NCBI GenBank assembly: GCA_036873755.1
Contig: JAVTVY010025135.1
Location: forward strand, 51,748 to 115,747
Origin: Hanleya hanleyi
Taxonomy: Eukaryota; Mollusca; Polyplacophora; Lepidopleurida; Hanleyidae
DNA: 64,000 nt
Direction: 5' to 3'
Shown here: in pieces, positions 1 to 12,900 of the stretch
Layout: each line of letters opens with the position of its first letter
Position numbering within the stretch: position 1 is the first letter of the stretch
The notes under the pieces: generated by a model
Databases searched by the model: none
What the model was told of the DNA's origin: nothing
The model's input: only the letters and a program-made list of their open reading frames with translations
Made by a program: the position numbers and the translations under genes

Positions 1-837
1 CTGATATTTATTGAATGTAAATTCAATAAGCAGCAGAACTACAAAATATCTTGTTGATATACTACAACTGTACTACATCGGGACGCTAAATGTGTTGCTG
101 TTTAGGTCATCCATAAAAGAGTCTGATTGAACTATATCTTATATAAATCTTAACTTCAAATTTTCAACAATTACTGTTATCATTTATTCCTTTCCGAGTT
201 TAACTTATTTAATAAAACTAGATAGTAATATAAATGTATGCCCTTACACTATAACTTATGTCAAATCTGCCTTCCTCCTAATTTTCCAACCTCGGTTTAC
301 TGTGGAAAACAACGATGTAGTCTTCCTGTGTCAAAATAACATAGGCCAAAAAAAATAAATAAATAAAAATAATAAGGCTACCCATGTATTTGTTGAGCCT
401 CGTTACCTCAAACAAACCTAATATTAGGGACGGTCAACATATAAATGCTCTCAAATTTATACCTATAACTCTATACTAAGAGTCATATATTATTTACGCA
501 TGACGATTAATGAGCGACGGATCTCAATGTTGAATTCTTCAATATTACAAACCTCAGTTTGTACATTTATCTGGGACAAGGTGAAGTGTTAGCATTGATA
601 ATGGGGTTAGTCCCCTTAACACCAGTGAATAATTAACCCAATTTACCCTAGCTCAAGTGTGTGATTAGTCTTCATTAGGTCAGAGGATTTACGCATAAAT
701 AGCAGTGGTTCCATTTAACCTATTATTGGAAAGTGTTCATTTTGGCAAACCAGTGACGGACAATTACCTAATGTAATAACCTTATCCGCGTAATCCGGTT
801 AAATCCTCAAAGATATCACATTTAATATGATCAATTT
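1..837 (+). repeat. Module A, copy 1 (left flank of 43-bp minisatellite)
   Basis: AT-rich non-coding sequence that recurs almost unchanged at about 24093-24960, and in shorter or diverged form at about 8860-9130, 10068-10390 and 29331-30700. Shared landmarks include the start TGATATTTATTGAATGTAA, a run ending GTTGAGCCTCGTTACCTCAA, and GGGGTTAGTCCCCTTAACAC. In both full copies it leads straight into the 43-bp minisatellite. It is the first block of a larger repeating unit. No coding potential seen. Confidence 0.8.
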
Positions 838-3800
838 GTATGAAAGGCCTTAGCGCCTCTGTTGGAATGTCGTACTCGATGTATGGAAGGCCTAAGCCCC
901 TCTGTTGGAATGTAGCAGTCGATATATGGGAGGCCTAAGCCCCTCTGTTGGAATGTAGCAGTCGAAGTATGAAAGGCCTTAGCCGCTCTGTTGGAATGTA
1001 GCAGTCGATGTATGGAAGGCTCAAGCCCTCATTTGGGAATGTAGCAGTCGATGTATGAAGGCCATAGCGCCTCTGTTAGAACGTAGCAGTCGATGTATGG
1101 AAGACCTTAGCCGCTCTGTTAGATGTAGCAGTCGATATATGAAGGCATAAGCCCCTCTGTTGGAATGCTTGGCAGTCGATGCATGAAAGGCCTTAGCCCC
1201 TCTGTTGGAATGTAGCAGTCGATGTATGAAAGGCCTTAGCCCCTCTGTTGGAATGTAGCAGTGATCAGTGTATGAAGGCCTTAGCCCCTCTGTTGGAAAG
1301 TAGCAGTCGATGTATGAAAGGCCTTAGCGCATCTATTTAAATGTAGCAGTCGATGTATGAAAATTTTGTAGCCCTCTGTAGAATGTAGCAGTCTGATGTG
1401 AAAGGCCTTGACGCCTCTATTTAAATGTAGCAGTCCGATGTATGAAGGCCTAAGCCACTGTGAAATGTAGCTTGAGCGATGTATGAAAGGCCTTAGCTCC
1501 TCTGTTGGAATGTAGCACTCGATGTATGGAAGGCCTAAGCCCCTCTGTTGGAATGTAGCAGTCGATATATGGGAGGCCTAAGCCCCTCTGTTGGAATGTA
1601 GCAGTCGAAGTATGAAAGGCCTTAGCCGCTCTGTTGGAATGTAGCAGTCGATGTATGGAAGGCTCAAGCCCCAGTGACGGACAATTACCTAATGTAATAA
1701 CCTTATCCGCGTAATCCGGTTAAATCCTCAAAGATATCACATTTAATATGATCAATTTGTATGAAAGGCCTTAGCGCCTCTGTTGGAATGTCGTACTCGA
1801 TGTATGGAAGGCCTAAGCCCCTCTGTTGGAATGTAGCAGTCGATATATGGGAGGCCTAAGCCCCTCTGTTGGAATGTAGCAGTCGAAGTATGAAAGGCCT
1901 TAGCCGCTCTGTTGGAATGTAGCAGTCGATGTATGGAAGGCTCAAGCCCCTCTGTTGGAATGTAGCAGTCGATGTATGAAAGGCCATAGCGCCTCTGTTA
2001 GAACGTAGCAGTCGATGTATGGAAGACCTTAGCCGCTCTGTTGGAATGTAGCAGTCGATATATGAAAGGCATAAGCCCCTCTGTTGGAATGTAGCAGTCG
2101 ATGCATGAAAGGCCTTAGCCCCTCTGTTGGAATGTAGCAGTCGATGTATGAAAGGCCTTAGCCCCTCTGTTGGAATGTAGCAGTCGATGTATGAAAGGCC
2201 TTAGCCCCTCTGTTGGAAAGTAGCAGTCGATGTATGAAAGGCCTTAGCGCATCTATTTAAATGTAGCAGTCGATGTATGAAAGGCCACAGCCCCTCTGTA
2301 GGAATGTAGCAGTCGATGTATGAAAGGCCTTAGCGCCTCTATTTAAATGTAGCAGTCGATGTATGAAAGGCCTAAGCCCCACTGTTGAAATGTAGCAGGC
2401 GATGTATGAAAGGCCTTAGCTCCTCTGTTGGAATGTAGCAGTCGATGTATGAAAGGCCTTAACGCCTCTATTGGAATGTAGCAGTCGATGTATGAAAGAC
2501 CGTAGCGCCTCTGTTGAAATGTAGGAGTCGATGTATGAAAGGCCTTAGCGCCTCTGTTGAAATGTAGCAGTCGATGTATGAAAGGCATAAGCCCCTCTGT
2601 TGAAATGTAGCAGTCGATGTATGAAAAGCCTAAGCCCCACTGTTGAAATGTAGCAGTCGATGTATGAAAGGCCTAAGCCCCTCTGTTCAAATGTAACAGT
2701 CGATGTATGAAAGGCCTAGGCCCCACTGTTGAAATGTAGCAGTCGATGTATGAAAGGCATTAGTCCATCTGTTGAAATGTAGCAGTCGATGTATGAAAGG
2801 CCTTAGCCTCTCTGCTGGAATGTAACAGTCGATGTATGAAAGGCCTCAGTGCCTCTGTTGAAATGTAGCAGTCGATGTATGGAATGCCTTAGCGCCTCTG
2901 TTGGAATGTAGCAGTCGATGTATGAAAGGCCTTAGCCCCTCTGTTGGAATGTAGGCTAGCAGTCGATGTATGAAAGGCCTTAGCCCTTCTGTTGGAATGT
3001 AGGCTAGCACTCGATATATGAAAGGCCTTAGCCCCTCTGTTGAAATGTAGCAGTCGATGTATGAAAGGCCTCAGCGCCTCTATTGGAATGTAACAGTGGA
3101 TGTATGAAAGAACTTAGCTCCTCTGTTGGAATGTAGCAGTCGATGTATGAAAGGCCTTAGCCCCTCTGTTGAAATGTAGCAGTCGATGTATGAAAGGCCT
3201 CAGCGCCTCTGTTGGAATGTAGCAGTCGATGTATGAAAGACCTTAGCTCCTCTGTTGGAATGTAGCAGTCGATGTATGAAAGGCTTCAGCGCCTCTGCTG
3301 GAATGTAGCAGTCGATGTATGAAAGGCCTTAGCGCCTCTGTTGAAATGTAGCAGTCGATGTATGAAAGGCCTTAGCGCCTCTGTTGAAATGTAGCAGTCG
3401 ATGTATGAAAGGCTTCAGCGCCTCTGCTGGAATGTAGCAGTCGATGTATGAAAGGCCTTAGCGCCTCTGTTGAAATGTAGCAGTCGATGTATGAAAGGCC
3501 TTAGCTCCTCTGTTGGAATGTAGCAGTCGATGTATGAAAGGCTTCAGCGCCTCTGCTGAAATGTAGCAATCGATGTATGAAAGGCCTCCTTAGCTCCTCT
3601 GTTGGAATGTAGCAGTCGATGTATGAAAGGCCGTAGCGCCTCTGTTGAAATGTAGCAGTTGATGTATGTAAGGCCTTAGTCCATCTGTTGAAATGTAGCA
3701 ATCGATGTATGAAAGGCCTTAGCCTCTCTGCTGGAATGTAACAGTCGATGTATGAAAGGCCTCAGTGCCTCTGTTGAAATGTAGCAGTCGATGTATGGAA

Positions 3801-4212
3801 TGCCTTAGCGCCTCTGTTGGAATGTAGCAGTCGATGTATGAAAGGCCTTAGCGCCTCTGTTGGAATGTAGCAGTCGATGTATGAAAGGCCTTAGGCCCTC
3901 TGTTGAAATGTAGCAGTGGATGTGTGAAAGGCCTCAGCGCCTCTGTTGGAATGTAACAGTGGATGTATGAAAGGCCTTAGCCCCTCTGTTGAAATGTAGC
4001 AATCGATGTATGAAAGGCCTCAGTGCCTCTGTTGGAATGTAGCAGTCGATGCATGAAAGGCCTTAGCCCCTCTGTTGAAATGTAGTAGTCGATGTATGAA
4101 AGGCCTTAGCGCCTCTGTTGGAATGTAGCAGTCGATGTATGAAAGGCCTTAGCGCCTCTGTTAGAATGTAGCAGTCGATGTATTGAAGGCCTTAGCGCCT
4201 CTGTTGGAATGT
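838..4212. repeat. 43-bp minisatellite array 1 (about 78 units)
   Basis: Tandem copies of a 43-bp unit recognisable by GGAATGTAGCAGTCGATGTA followed by TGAAAGGCCTTAGCGCCTCT. Units vary by substitutions (GCGCCT, GCCCCT, CTCCTC; TTGGAA or TTGAAA) and a few carry the insert GGCTAGC. The core contains an imperfect AGGC/GCCT inverted repeat. Short reading frames on the minus strand are by-products of the repeat. The interval 838-1671 is unusually rich in small indels and duplicates part of 1672-2592. Confidence 0.95.
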
Positions 4213-5160
4213 AGAAGCAAAACATTTGCCTAAACCACTGTAGGTCCTTAGGTCTACGAGGCAGAAATTAGGCGAAAGCGTGTGGGGACTAAAAGCTATT
4301 TATGACGTCGACTGGTATAGTCGAGATGTAACAGTAACATTTCATATGTAAGAAATCATATTAGCATGGATGAGTTGGTACAATTAACTAAAGCTAAAAA
4401 TGACCAACTTTATTGTTATAAAACAGCTTTCTGAGATATCGGTGTGAACTGTTTAACTCTTTAATACATTATCCTATTCAACAGCACCAACGATCGCTAT
4501 CAGATAGCATTATTATGTCGGCGTCTTTCCCCTCAAGGGTTTACTCATAACGTTGAGTGTTCATGGTACTTTATCCACCGTCTCTTAGTTACTCCTCTCT
4601 CAGTATTGAGTTGAGATATTTTCTTATCAGGACTCCACTAGATTATGGCCTAATGGAATTCGACCTGATGTGGTCACAATATTGAGAGTTCATTTTGATA
4701 ACTATATGGGATGGCGCACAGAAGCGAATTATGAATGTTGTTTAATTAAGTGGGAAGGGAAGATGGGCGGACATACCGATAGCTTGATTGGCTGCCTGAT
4801 TGCTCATCATCTAGGTAATCGATGCTGGTTGTTAGATTCTCAGCAATGCTACGTTGAGTGAGAGTTTAATTGACTTGGAACAATACAGCTAGCATCTATG
4901 ATCTAAAACATTGAATTCCAAAAATGATGTGTTGATAAATCGAAGACTGACAAGCCTGAATGTATATTGCTTTTGATATACGGTATACTCGTGCACTTTT
5001 AGATGTCACTCATATAGGTTATCTGTTATTCATTATGGCCGGGGACTTTTCTCGGAAGCTAGCGATAATTTGACCCAGTGGTGTCAATTCTCATATAGCA
5101 TTGTACATATATGGACTTCCACCTGATCAAGCTTAAGAGTTTTTGTTCATAGCAACTTGT
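4213..5160 (+). repeat. Module B, copy 1 (right flank of minisatellite)
   Basis: Follows the minisatellite directly and recurs at 27493-28440, at 10440-11230, in part at 9140-9640 and 14651-15157, and diverged at about 30850-31200. Landmarks are GAGGCAGAAATTAGGCGAAA, CAGCAGATAGCATTATTATG and CTTTTGATATACGGTATACT. The short plus-strand frame at 4670-4861 is not preserved in the other copies, so no gene is called. Confidence 0.8.
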
Positions 5161-6470
5161 AACTTTTATTAAATTTATACCTATTTATACTTTGTAATTC
5201 TCTTTGAATTTTTTATTCAGGCAGTTTATTGAATGGCAGCCTCAGAGGGTTCTACTTTATAGCATCACTAAAAATCAATGGCTCTGATTCCTACTCATGT
5301 ATTCATGTCATGAATTCAATCAAATAGGTCGTGTATATTAGGTTCGGCCGGTCATTGACCCTCTTATCTCCGTTCATAGCGAGAATTCAAATCTAACCCA
5401 TTGATATAAATTCCAGTAGCTTGGACGCCGCATGTATGTTGTTGTTTGGGCCATCTGTACAAAGTTTGTGGTAAATAATATCGATGACACAAGAATATCG
5501 GTATGATTTATCAATATATGTTCTATTCCGCAACATCGACAACGAGCAACTAGTATTATTGGGTCGTCGTAGTTGCTCTTGTCGACTTCATTGCTTGGCC
5601 AATAATTTAGAAGATGCCAATCACCAACCTCACCATTCATCATGCCCACGAAGAAGATAATACCAGAAGCAAATCAATTAGTAGTCTTCTACAGTAGATT
5701 AGACTAGATACTCGACACCGGAACTCGTCAAGCCGCCTACACCACTAAACAATTGCACAGTCTCTTCATACGAAAGACAAGATGTGGATTCGGCGCACGG
5801 AGGATCATCAGTGTAAATCAGTCAGTACATTTCATAGGCTGGGTAAATGAATTCCGTCATCTCGATTGTTTTTATTTTGAATGTGAGCGAACACGAAACT
5901 TTCGAGTTTACTGTGCATCGACGTCACATCATGTGTTGTAAGTAGGGGTGACCAATGCATTCTATGTAGTCTAATCTTAGTTAGACCTAACTGAGTGAAC
6001 ATTCAAAACGTTACACCGTGTTTACTTGGGGTAGAGAATGGAACCTCGTGGTTGCCGATGTGAAGGATTTGATGGTCCGGTATGCGTTATCATTGTATGT
6101 TCTATTCAGCAACCACATCGTTCACCACCAATTAGCATTATTGGGTCGTTGTATGTGTTCTTGTTGGCTTCATTGCTTCCCTGACTCTTTTGAAGATGCT
6201 ATATCAACTTATCACCATTATGCCCATGAAGACAATGATACTTAATTAAGTATACATTTATTTGTTCAAAACTTTACTTGAGATAGAGATTGGAGCCAAG
6301 TAGTTGCCGGCTTGACGGATTCGACGGTCTCACTCATCTGAATTGTGTGTGGTGTACCATTGCTTCCGCATCTCACTTGTAAATGACATTTTGTCAAGAA
6401 AAAGTTGATAAAAGGAATTCTTATATCTCACTTAATATGAATGAATCGAATATCGAGTGTAAAATTGAGG
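5161..6470 (+). repeat. Module C, copy 1
   Basis: Non-coding block repeated at 12901-14240 and in part at 28441-28720. Shared landmarks include CATTGACCCTCTTATCTCC, GATATAAATTCCAGTAGCTT, CACCATTCATCATGCCCACG and TTATGCCCATGAAGACAATG. It follows module B in each clear case. Frames found here are broken in the other copies. Confidence 0.75.
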
Positions 6471-7420
6471 GCTATATATTAATTTAGCTACTCGGAGATA
6501 AGCTATCCTGATAGGGTGAAGATTGACATATCTTGATATCCTGGAGATTGACCAATTTTGTTATCCTGGAGATTGAACTTCGGAGATAGAACTGTGGAGA
6601 TTTGATATCTTGTTGCACAGCCACTAGCAGTGCTGGAACAATCTTGTTGGAGCTGACCATTTTGAAGATTTGAACTCTTGACACTTGTTCATATCTCCTT
6701 TATTGTATTTTAATTCAGACACTTGACATCTGGTATCTTAGCCCAAGTAAACCTTGCAGCTCCAAAACAACTCATGATGCAATGCATAACATTGACAGCT
6801 TTTCTCAGATGTTTACATCAGAAAAGGCAGTGACCAATGACATGCATGGACGTTTGTTTTGGGGCAGCAAGGTTGACTTAGGCCATGATGGGTATCGATC
6901 GTATGCAACGTATATTTTTTGTGGGCATTTTAACCCCAATCTTTATCTTCATGCTGTATAAAAACGGAGTTCACTTTAGAAATTCATTCATCAGGACACT
7001 CAAAATGACAAATGTTATTCACTACACCTTTTTGTAATTCTTTTGCATTATGTTGCAGTCTGCAAATATTCGCAATCCATTCAATCTACATTTTCATGCA
7101 CCAACAAGATTCACAAGCAATATATTTCCCAAAAACACCGATTTGGAACAATATGGCCAACAGCGATTAATGTTGGCAACTGATGTTTAGAAAAATCCTG
7201 ATCCATTCTTCAATAATTTGCATGGTCGACCATCTTACGTAATATTAGCGGACTAGCACCAAGAAAGTACTCTGTTCTCTGGTGAGTCAAGAGGACGTCA
7301 GTGTCTTTACAAGAGTACAACAATAGTAAACGGAAGAACTTCTTGCTATCAGTTAGATATAGCCTTAATATAGCCACTTCATTAGCGACTGCCTCAGGAC
7401 CCTTGGTCCTCGGGTTTCAT
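6471..7420. other. Spacer between modules C and D, no gene seen
   Basis: About 950 bases with no convincing coding exon, RNA gene or recognised transposon end. A short degenerate repeat occurs at 6490-6600 (variants of GGAGATTGACC and CCTGGAGATTGA). I see no second copy in this window. Confidence 0.5.
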
Positions 7421-8345
7421 GTATGTAAAGTGTAACTATGTTGTGATGTTCTGTTTGTTCTTGTCGTTAGTCTTCGTGAAAAAAAGAAGATAAATCGTAT
7501 TCCATTCTCTTCTGCTGTTCAGTTTGATCTGGGACTTTTCTCGGAAGCTAGCGATAGTTTAAAACTAACCCATAATATCAATTTCATATAGACTGTACCT
7601 GGTTTTCACGTCTTTAAGCTTTCGAGTTGCTGTGAACAATCACACATATATAGAGTTTGCGGAATTCTGTTCTTGAATAGCTCTACTTTATCAGTTCCGA
7701 AATTACGAATTTGTGTAACGTTACTTTTATCAATAACAAGCGACCAGACCGATACTATAAACAATAGGAAAAACACCGTTAAAAATAACGTGACTGTTTG
7801 CAATAACAATCGAAACGTCTACTGATGGAGTTACTAGAAACAGTAATGATGCAAAAAATGACGACTTTTGAGCCACCAAACGAAGGATTTCGACACTTAA
7901 ATAAGGATATAACGCGACTTTAGACATATTGAACAGCTTTAAATTTGTTTAATTATGTTAATTATCCAAATTCCCGGGGAATTCCAAGAAATGACAGTCA
8001 GAAAATAAAATACATACATTTATTTATCTAGGTATGAAAACTAAGATAGAACGTTATCGCCAAAAATATTTTGTAAACGTTACATTTTTAGCTCATGGAA
8101 AGCCACTGTTGGATTTTGAAAAGCGCGAAAATTAACAACTAGGAATTGATTAATCATTAACAATATAGATCAACATGGTTATAGCGTTGTTATTGTTTTC
8201 AGTAACGAAACTGTCGAAGTGGGTATTTCGTTTCTCAATTTGATAACGTCATTGAATTTCGTAATTTACGGCATTGGTGATAGCAGTACTAAATATTAAT
8301 GAGTTTGAGAAGTGAAACCAAGAAATTTTTTATACTCGTGAATTC
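7421..8345 (+). repeat. Module D, copy 1
   Basis: Recurs at 23545-23930, where an internal stretch corresponding to about 7570-8095 is missing. Shared landmarks are GTGTAACTATGTTGTGATGT, CCACTGTTGGATT, and TTATTGTTTTCAGTAACGAA followed by a GATAACGTC stretch. Module A material follows D in both places, giving the order D-A-minisatellite-B-C. No gene seen. Confidence 0.7.
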
Positions 8346-8354
8346 ATATCATGA

Positions 8355-8702
8355 ATATAATATAGGAGGAAAGTAACTCCGAATATACTTAGAAAAGACA
8401 TGTTGTGATTCAATATTTCAACATATATTCATGTCATCATCAGGAATATATGCAATGAGACAACTCCAGTATTTAACAAGGTATGTACACAAATGTGAGT
8501 ATCAAGTCAGCCAATCAGATGTTTGGTCAAATACGGTCTGATTGGCTGACTTGATACTCATATTTGTGTACATACCTTGTTAAATACTGGAGTTGTCTCG
8601 TTGTATTTTTTCCTGATGATGACATAAATATATGTTGAAATATTGAATCACAACATGTCTTTTCTAAGTATATTCGGAGTTACTTTCCTCCTATATTATA
8701 TC
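8355..8702. mobile_element. Foldback (long inverted repeat) element
   Basis: Two arms of about 167 bp (8355-8523 and 8536-8702) are near-perfect reverse complements around a ~12-bp centre. The outer ends read ATATAATATAGGAGG on one side and its complement on the other. The 12-mer CATATCATGAAT lies just left (8345-8356) and recurs at 8724-8735, 22 bp past the right arm, and could be a target duplication. No coding frame is present, which fits a non-autonomous foldback or MITE. The family is not identified. Confidence 0.8.
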
Positions 8703-8839
8703 AAATTACTCAGTGGAACCACACATATCATGAATGTCATTCATGTAGGGCGAGTATTATTATATTCGTTCGTGCATTGACCACTCTTATCTCGAATTTA
8801 GCGAAAATTTAATTTTAACCCAGTGATATGAATTATTCT

Positions 8840-9640
8840 AGCTTGGTACATCGGGACTAGTCCGACATGCTCTCAAATTTATACCTATACCTGTGATACT
8901 AAGAGTAATATATTATATAAGCATGACGATTACTGAGCGACGGATCTTAGTATTGAATTCCCCCAATATTGGAAACCTCAGTTTGTACATTTATCTGGGA
9001 CAAGGTGAAATGTTAGCATTGATAATTGGGGTGAAATGTTAGCATTGATAATTGAGGTGAAATGTTAGCATTGATAATTGAGGTGAAATGTTAGCATTGA
9101 TAATTGGGGTTAGTCGCCTTAACACCAATGGATAGATAACCCAAGATTTATGAGATATCTGTCTGGATTGTTCAACTCATCAATACTCATCAGCAAATAG
9201 CATTATTATGTCGGCGTCTTTTACTTCAACGGTTTATCCACGCCTCTATGTTAGTCCCGATCAGTATTGAGTTGAGATATTTAATGACCAGAAATCCATT
9301 AGATTATGGCCTATTGGAATTCGACCTGATGCGATCTCAAAACTGAAAGTTCAGTTTGACGACTTTGTGGAATGGCGTACAGAGGCGGCCTACCAATGAT
9401 GGATACCTGATTGGGAAGCGAAGCCGAAGAAGGGCGGACAGACCGACAGTTTGCCTGGCTACTGTCGAGTTTCAATGAAGTGGGACAATACAACTAGCAT
9501 CTATTCAAAACATCGAATTTGAAGAATGGCGTGTTAATAAATAGGAAATGGACAACCCAGATTGTATGTTGCTTTTGATATACGGTATACTCGTGCACTT
9601 TTAGATGTCATTCACAGGGGTGAGTGAGTGAATAGAATTT
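8840..9640 (+). repeat. Partial module A/B copy with internal 26-bp repeat
   Basis: A shortened and rearranged copy of A (about 8860-9130) and B (about 9140-9640). It has the landmarks CAGCAAATAGCATTATTATG and CTTTTGATATACGGTATACT. No minisatellite lies between the parts. Frames in this stretch are not conserved among copies. Confidence 0.65.
9004..9107. repeat. Four 26-bp tandem units
   Basis: Exactly four head-to-tail copies of a 26-bp unit beginning GGTGAAATGTTAGCATTGAT, differing only at the last base. The unit occurs once in the corresponding place in other A copies, so this is a local expansion. Confidence 0.9.
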
Positions 9641-9690
9641 AACGTCGCTTTCAACAGTATTTCAGCTATATCACGACGAACCAACTAAGC
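9621..9690 (-). mobile_element. SINE 3' tail, antisense
   Basis: Read on the minus strand this gives an AGCTGAAATACTGTTGAAAG-type stretch, then GCGACGTTAAA and CACTCACTCA. This is the same tail as the SINE at 34613-34973. Only the tail is recognised; the sequence to about 9840 has no identified head. Confidence 0.6.
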
Positions 9691-10067
9691 ACCACCCAGC
9701 CCACTTGTGTTCCTGCGACTTCAAAGAAGAAATCTTTGAAGCAGCATGGAACCAGACACCCTCCATCCACCCTATAAAACACTGAGGACAGCGCACAAGA
9801 CACAGACAGGACGCTTACATGGTGCAATGAAGACAAGTGATACTACAGTGCTAGATATCACATTATCTGTTATTCATTATGGCCGGGGACCTTTCTCGGA
9901 ATCATGAATGTCAATCATATAGGGCAAGTATTATTATGTTCGGTTGGGCATTGACTCCTCTTATCTCGAATTTAGCGAGAATTTAATTTCAACCCAGTGA
10001 TATAAATTAAAGTAACTTGGAACATCGGGACTAGTCCGACATGTAGCCCCAACAAGATATTTATAAT

Positions 10068-11230
10068 TCTGATATTTATTGAATGTAAATTTATAATATA
10101 AATCTATGCCTATACTCTATAACTTATGTCAAATCTGCCTTCCCCTAATTTTCCAACCTTAATGTGCAAAACAACTATGTAGTGTTCCTTTCTAAAAACT
10201 TTGTCAAGATACCATAGTCCAAAAAAAAGGCTACCCATGTATTTGTTGAACCTCGTTACCTCAAACAAACCTAATATTACGACAGTCAACATAACTGCTC
10301 TCAAATTTATACCTACCTGTGATATAAGCATGGCGATTACTGAGCGACGGATCTTAGTATTGAATTCCCCAATATTCGAAACCTCAGTAGTAGGTAGCAG
10401 TCGATAAAGAGCCAAAATATTTGGACCAGTGTTGGTCCTTGACTCTCCGAGGCAGAAATTAGGCGAAAGCGTGTGGGGACTAAAGGGTATTTATGACGTC
10501 GACTGCTATAGTGGTGATTTATCAGCAAAGTTTCATATGTAAAAAATCATATTAGCATGGAGGAGTTGGGACAATTAGCTAAAGCTAATAATGATCAACT
10601 TTAATGTTATAAAACGGTTTTTGAGATATCGGTCTGGATTGTTCAACTCATCAATACATTCTACTATTCAACAGCACCATCGATTGCCAGCAGATAGCAT
10701 TATTATGTCGGCGTCTTTTACTTCAAGGGTTTATCCAACGCCTCTCTGTTGAGTTGTGATATTTTCTGAACAGGAATCTATTGGAATTCGACCTGATGCG
10801 GTCACAAAACTGAAACTTCATTTTGACGACTTTGTGGAATGGCATACAGAGGCGGCCTACGAATGGTGGATATCTGATAGGGAAGCGAAGAAGGGCGGAT
10901 AGGCCGACAGCTTGATTGGCTACTGTCGAGTTTCAGTGAAGTGGAACAATACAACTAGCATCTATTTAAAAACACCGAATTTCAAGAATGGCGTCTTACT
11001 AAATAGAAAACGGACAACCCATAATGTATGTTGCTTTTGATATATGGTGTACTCGAGCACTTTTAGGTGTCATTCATATAAGTCATCTGTTATTCATTAT
11101 GGCCTGGGACTTTTCTCGGAATCTAGCGATAATTTGACCCAGTGGTGTCAATTCTCATATAGCATCGTACATATATGGACTTCCACCTGTTCAAGCTTAA
11201 GAGTTTTTGTTCACTTTTTCCTACGAAGTA
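10068..11230 (+). repeat. Module A-B copy lacking the minisatellite
   Basis: A material (10068-10390) joins B material (10440-11230) through only a remnant of one minisatellite unit, GTAGCAGTCGATAAAGA near 10396. B landmarks GAGGCAGAAATTAGGCGAAA and CAGCAGATAGCATTATTATG follow. This shows that the flanks exist without a large array. Confidence 0.75.
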
Positions 11231-12900
11231 GGCTATAGATCGCAAATTGTCCGGTAATGAGTGAGTGAGTCCATCCGAATCCTTTCGTCGGCAAAATAAG
11301 CAGAACCGTTGACATTAGAACCTTGATTTTTGGCATGAACGTGCATTAGGGCATTGTTACCAGCAAGTTCTGATCTGAAATAATTCTGATTAAAATTAGA
11401 TTTATAATTAACACTTAGTATATTGTTATATATATATGTAAACTGTAGCCTTTAACGTGTATCCTATTTAACATCCAAACATTTCATCATTGACCACACC
11501 AGCTAGGCTTCAAATTCAGGTCAAATTACCCACGGCTAAAAATACACTGTCATTGATCCACATGCCACATGGCCCTATTACTGAGGTTAATCTTAACGTG
11601 CATCTGGGACAATTCCACAATTCCCCAACAGCATAGGCCTACTGCATATACCCTCAAACAATCAGCGCTGTTTCCATAACTTAAATTGCTAAACCATATC
11701 ATTGAAATAATATAGCAGAAAACATTGATGTGAGTTATGATATGTACACTATGACCAAAGACATGTTCATAATGTCCTAATCGCATAGTTAGGACAATCA
11801 TTACTTTGCATCAGAGAGTGTGTGACTTGGATTCAAGGGTTAAGACTTTGGAGGGAAATACAATTTTGACAGCAGAAATATTACCCCGCCATTTGCTGAT
11901 TAGAGCGATAAAACAGGGTAGGCTAAATGGACCCTTTTCAATGCAGTATTTCTTGGCATGGATGTGAAAATATGAGGACATACTTTGGGGTTTTTTTTGT
12001 ACCTCTTGAATATTGACTATATATCACACTTGGATATAATTTGAACAAAAAATTACATGTGTAAACAAAATATGTCTAAATTTCTCTTGTCATTTCAAAT
12101 CTTGATCCATTTTGATTCCTTGATTAGGGGATACAGAATCACTGCCACGGAGTGTGCTGGTGTGTCACAGCAATGCAATTCCGATTCACACAACGAAGCT
12201 GAGGTGGTTTAAGGTTTATCAATGAAGAAAATCACCGATCAACCGCCATAGAATATAATGTGAAACAAGAAAACCGGAATAGTACATTCATCAGATTGCC
12301 GATACCCAAAATGTGTTGTCTCATATATCTAGATAACAACGTGATGTAGAGACGCTATTTATTCGTCTTTGTACCGGTTATGCTCAGGAGAATGACATAG
12401 AATCATTATTATCTTGTGCATAGAAGGTGTTGGTCTTGAGTTGAATTACCGTAAACTACATAAATGCTACCTTTCTACTATAGTACTATATATAAAAATT
12501 TGTTGTATTGTTGGGAAAATAATGTGATTCAAAAAGTTGTTTTGATCCTGGACAAGGGCACTGAAAACCATTAAAGAGATGTAAATGTATTTTCACACGT
12601 AAAGCTTGAAATCTACTGAACCTATATTATTCAATCTGTTTCCTTTAATTAAAAAATTGTAGAATTAAATCGGCGATCGTTATTTATTTTGGAATGAAGG
12701 CGCATTAGGAGACTGTTACCAACAAGTTGACCTACTTTTGGTGAAAATTTCTGGTGATTTTTTATGAACATCACTGGCGATTCTGACTTGGGCGGTGCCC
12801 ATCTTAATATATAGGCAGGATTTCAACTGGGGGTGGGGATTTCCAAGAGTTCAGTTCGCGAGTCCTAATGCCTACTGTACTTCGTAGGTCCTGTGACGCT
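11231..12900. other. No gene recognised
   Basis: AT-rich sequence with a short TGAGTGAGTGAG stretch at 11256 resembling a SINE tail, a (TA)n run near 11430 and no convincing exon. The minus-strand frame 11550-11801 (83 codons) has no recognisable domain, and I do not call it. Confidence 0.5.

Noticed and set aside
2343..3701. Minus-strand frames through minisatellite array 1 (and 26169-26798 in array 2) encoding a repeating FIHRLLHFNRG-type peptide
   Set aside because: A 43-bp unit cycles through all three frames, giving a 43-residue peptide repeat by arithmetic. Most units have TAA in one frame and the frames break at indels.
838..4212. CRISPR array
   Set aside because: Units are contiguous 43-bp repeats without unique spacers, in animal DNA with introns and SINEs.
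5374..5649. 91-codon minus-strand frame in module C
   Set aside because: The second copy of module C breaks the frame, and no domain is recognisable.
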